From contig CAMKAR010000082.1 in assembly GCA_946410535.1 (NCBI GenBank), positions 1 through 8,496 of the forward strand: a stretch of DNA of 8,496 nt, read 5' to 3'. The notes under the pieces are model-generated. The model saw only the letters and a list, made by a program, of their open reading frames with translations. It did no database searches and was not told the DNA's origin. Shown piece after piece: positions 5,962-8,496 of this stretch. Made by a program: the position numbers and the translations under genes. The stretch comes from an uncultured Bacteroidales bacterium (lineage in GTDB: Bacteria > Bacteroidota > Bacteroidia > Bacteroidales > F082). Numbering within the stretch: the stretch's first letter is position 1; every line of letters starts with the position of its first letter.

Positions 5962-5986
5962 GTTGAATTGTCGGACGTTGAATTGT
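5962..5986. repeat. Direct repeat in the divergent promoter region
   Basis: GTTGAATTGT occurs at 5962-5971 and again at 5977-5986, a period of 15 bp, preceded by the related TTGTTGATTGTTGA. It lies between the two divergent -7 boxes, so it could be an operator or merely a degenerate AT repeat. Confidence 0.4.
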
Positions 5987-6016
5987 TGGAAAAAAGCGGG
6001 AAAAGAAGAAAATGCT

Positions 6017-6024
6017 TATTTTTG
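6017..6024 (+). promoter_or_regulatory. Bacteroidota -7 promoter element of lnt
   Basis: TATTTTTG matches TAnnTTTG. The predicted start near 6031 gives a leader of about 16 nt to the ATG at 6047. No TTTG lies at the usual -33 distance. Confidence 0.55.
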
Positions 6025-6046
6025 CGCGGATTTTTTCGACAAAGAA

Positions 6047-7729
6047 ATGGCAAAGAAAAAAACACACGACAAAGCGGTCCTGCGGGACACGGGGCGCGGC
6101 GTTTCGACAAGCTCAACGCCCGCCAAGACCTATAATATATTAATGGCCCTCCTGACGGGCGGATTGCTCACTGCGGCATGGCCCACTTGGGGCATTGCGC
6201 CATTGGTTTTCATCGGCTTGGTGCCGTTGCTCATGCTTGAAGACCGCATCGCGCATGGCGAGAAGGGGAAACTGTTCTGGCTCTCGTTCCTCGCCTTCCT
6301 GATTTGGAACGTGGCCACGACCTGGTGGATATGGAACGCCACCCCAGCCGCCACCTTGGCCTGGATCCTGAACGCGATTTTCATGGCCACGGTGTTCAAC
6401 GTGTTTCACCTGACGAAGAAGAAAGTGTGCAACAAGCCGTTGGGCAACCTCTTCCTCATCCCCTACTGGATGGCCTTCGAATACCTCACCTACCTCTGGG
6501 CCGCCAAATGGCCGTGGCTCAACTTGGGCGGCGTGTTCTCAAGCACCGTCAGTTGGGTGCAGTGGTACGAGTATACGGGCGTGGCTGGAGGAACACTCTG
6601 GGTGCTTTTGGTCAACATACTGATTGCCAACATCATCCAACACTTCAAGACGAGAGAGACGAAGCCCCTATTAATTAATATAGGTGTAGAGTTGCTCGTC
6701 GTGATGCTGCCCATCCTTGCCAGCAAGAGCGTCTACAAGCACTATGAGGATCAAGGCGAGGACACGGAAGTCATCGTCGTGCAACAGAACTGCGACCCGT
6801 GGAACGAGCAGTTCGACAGCCAGTTCTACGACCAAGTGATCCAAAACAACATCAACCTCTCGCTGCCTTTGGTGACGCCAAAGACAAGATTTATCGTCAG
6901 CAGCGAGTCGGCCATACAGGAAGGCATCTGGCTGCACGAGACCCAAAACGCCAAAGCCCTGAACACGCTGCATGAATACGTGAAGCGGTTTCCGCAATTG
7001 GCCTTCGTCATTGGCGGGACCACCTACGAATTTGTGCCCCAAGGCATGGAAGACGACTTTCCGGCCCGACACATCGAAGGCACCAACCGCTATTACTATT
7101 GCCACAACTCGGCCCTGCTCATCGACACGGCGAGGCTGCAACTCCACAACAAGTCGCAACTCACGCCAGCGGTGGAGGCCATACCCGAATGGATGGGCTT
7201 CTTGAAGAACTACAGCATCACCATGGGCATCGCCCGAGGCACCTTGAAAGGCGACCCCGAAGCCAAGGTGATGACCTTTGGCGGACACAAAGTGGGCGTC
7301 CCGATTTGCTACGAATCCGCCTTTGGCGAATACGTCAGCACCTTCTGCAAGAAAGGCGCCGACCTGCTTTTCGTCATCACCAACGACGGCTGGTGGGGCG
7401 ACACGCCAGGCTATCGGCAGCACTTCGAGTTCTCGAAACTGCGTGCCATTGAGAACCGTCGCTGTGTGGCCCGCTCGGCCAACACGGGCCGCTCGGGATT
7501 CATCAACCAACGCGGCGACGTGCTGCAACAAACCCAGTATTGGGTGCCCGACGCCATCAAGGCCACGCTGAAAGCCAACACGAAAGTCACGTTTTATGCC
7601 CAACATGGCGACTACCTGAGCCGCATCGCAGTCTATTTGACCTTCGTGCTGCTCATCACCTGGATTGCCATGAGCATCATCCGCTGGAACCAAGCCGGAG
7701 ACAAGCCCGCCAAGCGCAAGAAGAAATGA
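6047..7729 (+). CDS. lnt: Apolipoprotein N-acyltransferase
   Basis: Lnt transfers the third acyl chain from a phospholipid to the N-terminal Cys of lipoproteins in the inner membrane. The 560-residue product has about six hydrophobic segments between residues 31 and 228, then a periplasmic nitrilase-like domain (about 240-515), a last membrane segment (about 524-546) and a basic tail ending KRKKK. The expected Glu-Lys-Cys triad is visible: SSES with Glu287, NKSQLTP with Lys369 and GVPICYES with Cys421; ITNDGWWGDTPG at 444-455 and SANTGRSG are also typical. The ATG at 6047 is chosen for its distance to the TATTTTTG box. It gives an N-terminal extension of about 30 residues, partly coded by a short repeat; ATG 6143 (Met33) would give a more usual 528 residues. 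The stop overlaps the next gene by 4 nt (ATGA), so the two are an operon. Confidence 0.95.
   Translation: MAKKKTHDKAVLRDTGRGVSTSSTPAKTYNILMALLTGGLLTAAWPTWGIAPLVFIGLVPLLMLEDRIAHGEKGKLFWLSFLAFLIWNVATTWWIWNATPAATLAWILNAIFMATVFNVFHLTKKKVCNKPLGNLFLIPYWMAFEYLTYLWAAKWPWLNLGGVFSSTVSWVQWYEYTGVAGGTLWVLLVNILIANIIQHFKTRETKPLLINIGVELLVVMLPILASKSVYKHYEDQGEDTEVIVVQQNCDPWNEQFDSQFYDQVIQNNINLSLPLVTPKTRFIVSSESAIQEGIWLHETQNAKALNTLHEYVKRFPQLAFVIGGTTYEFVPQGMEDDFPARHIEGTNRYYYCHNSALLIDTARLQLHNKSQLTPAVEAIPEWMGFLKNYSITMGIARGTLKGDPEAKVMTFGGHKVGVPICYESAFGEYVSTFCKKGADLLFVITNDGWWGDTPGYRQHFEFSKLRAIENRRCVARSANTGRSGFINQRGDVLQQTQYWVPDAIKATLKANTKVTFYAQHGDYLSRIAVYLTFVLLITWIAMSIIRWNQAGDKPAKRKKK
6098..6120 (+). repeat. Short hairpin-forming repeat inside the lnt 5' end
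   Basis: GGCGTT (6098-6103) pairs with AACGCC (6115-6120) around TCGACAAGCTC. The core GTTTCGACAAGCTCAAC resembles a short interspersed repeat seen in many bacterial genomes. It is read in frame as part of the GVSTSSTPA stretch of Lnt, the variable tail-like region before the first membrane segment. Confidence 0.45.
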
Positions 7730-8496
7730 AACTATCGTTAGGACCTTTCCAAGGCATCACAGACGCGCCCTTCCGCAACGTGTTCAAACGGCACTTTGGC
7801 GGCATCGACAAGTTCTATACGCCGTTTTTCACCGGCATCCAGAAAGACCACGCGAAGAACCTGCAAGTGGAGGAAATCGACCCAGCGTGCAACGATGTGG
7901 AAACATTGACGCCACAAATCCTCAGCACCGATGCCGAAGAAATCCTGCGCTTCGCCAAGCAATGCCAACAATTGGGCTACAAGGAAATCAACTTGAACAT
8001 GGGCTGTCCGTTTCCGCGAGTGGCCAACAAGAAACGCGGTTGCGGCCTCCTGCCCTACCCCGACATGGTGGAAACCATGTTTGAACGGATTTTCGAGGGC
8101 ATCGACGACATGAAATTCAGCGTGAAATGCCGTTTGGGCTATTTCGACCCAAAGGAAATCGAAGCCATCATCCCGATTTTCAACCGTTTTCCGCTGAGCG
8201 AACTCATCATCCATCCGCGCATTGGGAAGCAACTCTACAAAAGCGAGGCCGACGTGGAACGCTTCAAGGCACTGATACCTTATATTAATGCGCCGCTGGT
8301 TTATAATGGGGACATTTTTTCTATCGACAGCTTCAAACGTATCTACAACACCGTGCAGCCCGTGAACCAATTCATGCTGGGGCGGGGATTGCTGGCCAAT
8401 CCGTTTTTGGCGGAACAGATTAAAAATGATATGACGGACGCACGCGAGATGGCGGACACACGCGGTGTTGCGGACACACGCGGTGTGTCCCTACAG
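7726..8496 (+). CDS. tRNA-dihydrouridine synthase, 3' end cut by window
   Basis: 257 codons are visible, open to the right edge. Dus enzymes reduce uridine to dihydrouridine in the D loop of tRNA, using FMN and NADPH. The family motifs run in order: GPFQGITDAPFR at 6-17, NLNMGCPFPRV at 89-99 with the catalytic Cys94, KCRLG at 134-138, IIHPR at 161-165 with His163, NGDI at 194-197 and MLGRGLLANPFL at 217-228 for the FMN phosphate. The usual GSGA-like stretch after the Cys is RGCGLL here. The last 21 visible residues (TDAREM, ADTRGV twice, SLQ) are coded by a tandem repeat and are not typical of the family. The ATG overlaps the lnt stop by 4 nt, implying translational coupling. The subfamily (DusA, B or C type) is not assigned. 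Confidence 0.93.
   Translation, partial: MKLSLGPFQGITDAPFRNVFKRHFGGIDKFYTPFFTGIQKDHAKNLQVEEIDPACNDVETLTPQILSTDAEEILRFAKQCQQLGYKEINLNMGCPFPRVANKKRGCGLLPYPDMVETMFERIFEGIDDMKFSVKCRLGYFDPKEIEAIIPIFNRFPLSELIIHPRIGKQLYKSEADVERFKALIPYINAPLVYNGDIFSIDSFKRIYNTVQPVNQFMLGRGLLANPFLAEQIKNDMTDAREMADTRGVADTRGVSLQ
8434..8490 (+). repeat. 18-bp tandem repeat with terminal hairpin within the Dus gene
   Basis: GCGGACACACGCGGTGTT (8452-8469) is followed by a second copy (8470-8487) differing at one base, and preceded by a degenerate copy (8434-8451, about 12 of 18 matching). The unit is 6 codons, so it keeps frame. The end forms a perfect hairpin: GGACACAC (8472-8479) with GTGTGTCC (8483-8490) around GCG. The following CTACAG reaches the window edge, so the element may continue. 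Confidence 0.7.

Noticed and set aside
5922..6116. Longer start for the HprK-like kinase at 6116
   Set aside because: The added 65 residues would be coded from DNA holding both divergent -7 boxes and the lnt start. The TATCTTTG box 16 nt before 5921 supports the short form.
6671..7693. Long minus-strand open frame (340 codons) opposite lnt
   Set aside because: It is the shadow of lnt, whose catalytic triad and membrane segments are intact; no family features are seen in the antisense product.
7738..8370. Minus-strand open frame of 210 codons opposite the Dus gene
   Set aside because: The plus strand carries all Dus motifs in order; the antisense product has none.
8434..8496. CRISPR array
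   Set aside because: The units are 18 bp, directly adjacent with no spacers, and lie in frame within a coding sequence.

Overview
The window looks like Bacteroidota chromosome, most likely Bacteroidales. The evidence is four close matches to the Bacteroidota -7 promoter (TAnnTTTG), A-rich leaders with almost no Shine-Dalgarno sequences, a fimbrillin-type lipoprotein, and an AAA-ATPase/PD-(D/E)XK protein of a kind that is very common in this phylum. No closer placement can be supported from the sequence alone.

Layout. At the left edge is the 3' part of a tRNA-Phe gene (+) and a terminator shared with the convergent AAA-ATPase/nuclease-fold gene (102-1685, -). Next comes an AT-richer block on the minus strand: a fimbrillin-like lipoprotein (1803-2771) and, upstream of it, a 46-codon peptide gene (2841-2981) with its own promoter and a 74-nt leader. 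The two genes share a 21-nt leader element just before their start codons. A terminator-like hairpin (3133-3177) separates them from a compact four-gene minus-strand operon. In transcription order this encodes an HPr-kinase-like protein (5921-5052), an S24/S26-type peptidase without a membrane anchor (5048-4605), a PqqD-family protein (4593-4324) and an NTP_transf_5 nucleotidyltransferase-fold protein (4303-3197). From a 125-bp divergent intergenic region, lnt (apolipoprotein N-acyltransferase, 6047-7729, +) is read rightward and overlaps by 4 nt a tRNA-dihydrouridine synthase gene cut off by the window edge.

Most interesting point. PqqD-family protein, HprK-like kinase and NTP_transf_5 protein is the accessory set known from lasso-peptide clusters of the paeninodin type. 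Here they sit with a processing-protease-like protein and, one transcription unit downstream, a small peptide. That peptide carries the YxxP leader motif recognised by PqqD-type leader-binding proteins in lasso systems and ends in a Gly/Thr/Ser-rich tail closing in NHW. No lasso cyclase (asparagine-synthetase-like) and no transglutaminase-like B2 protease is in the window. It is therefore either part of a larger cluster, an unusual RiPP-like peptide modification system, or a kinase/PqqD system acting on something else. The lipoprotein gene probably follows the peptide on the same transcript.

Secondary points: short repeat-like insertions appear to be translated at the N-terminus of Lnt and near the C-terminal part of the Dus fragment.
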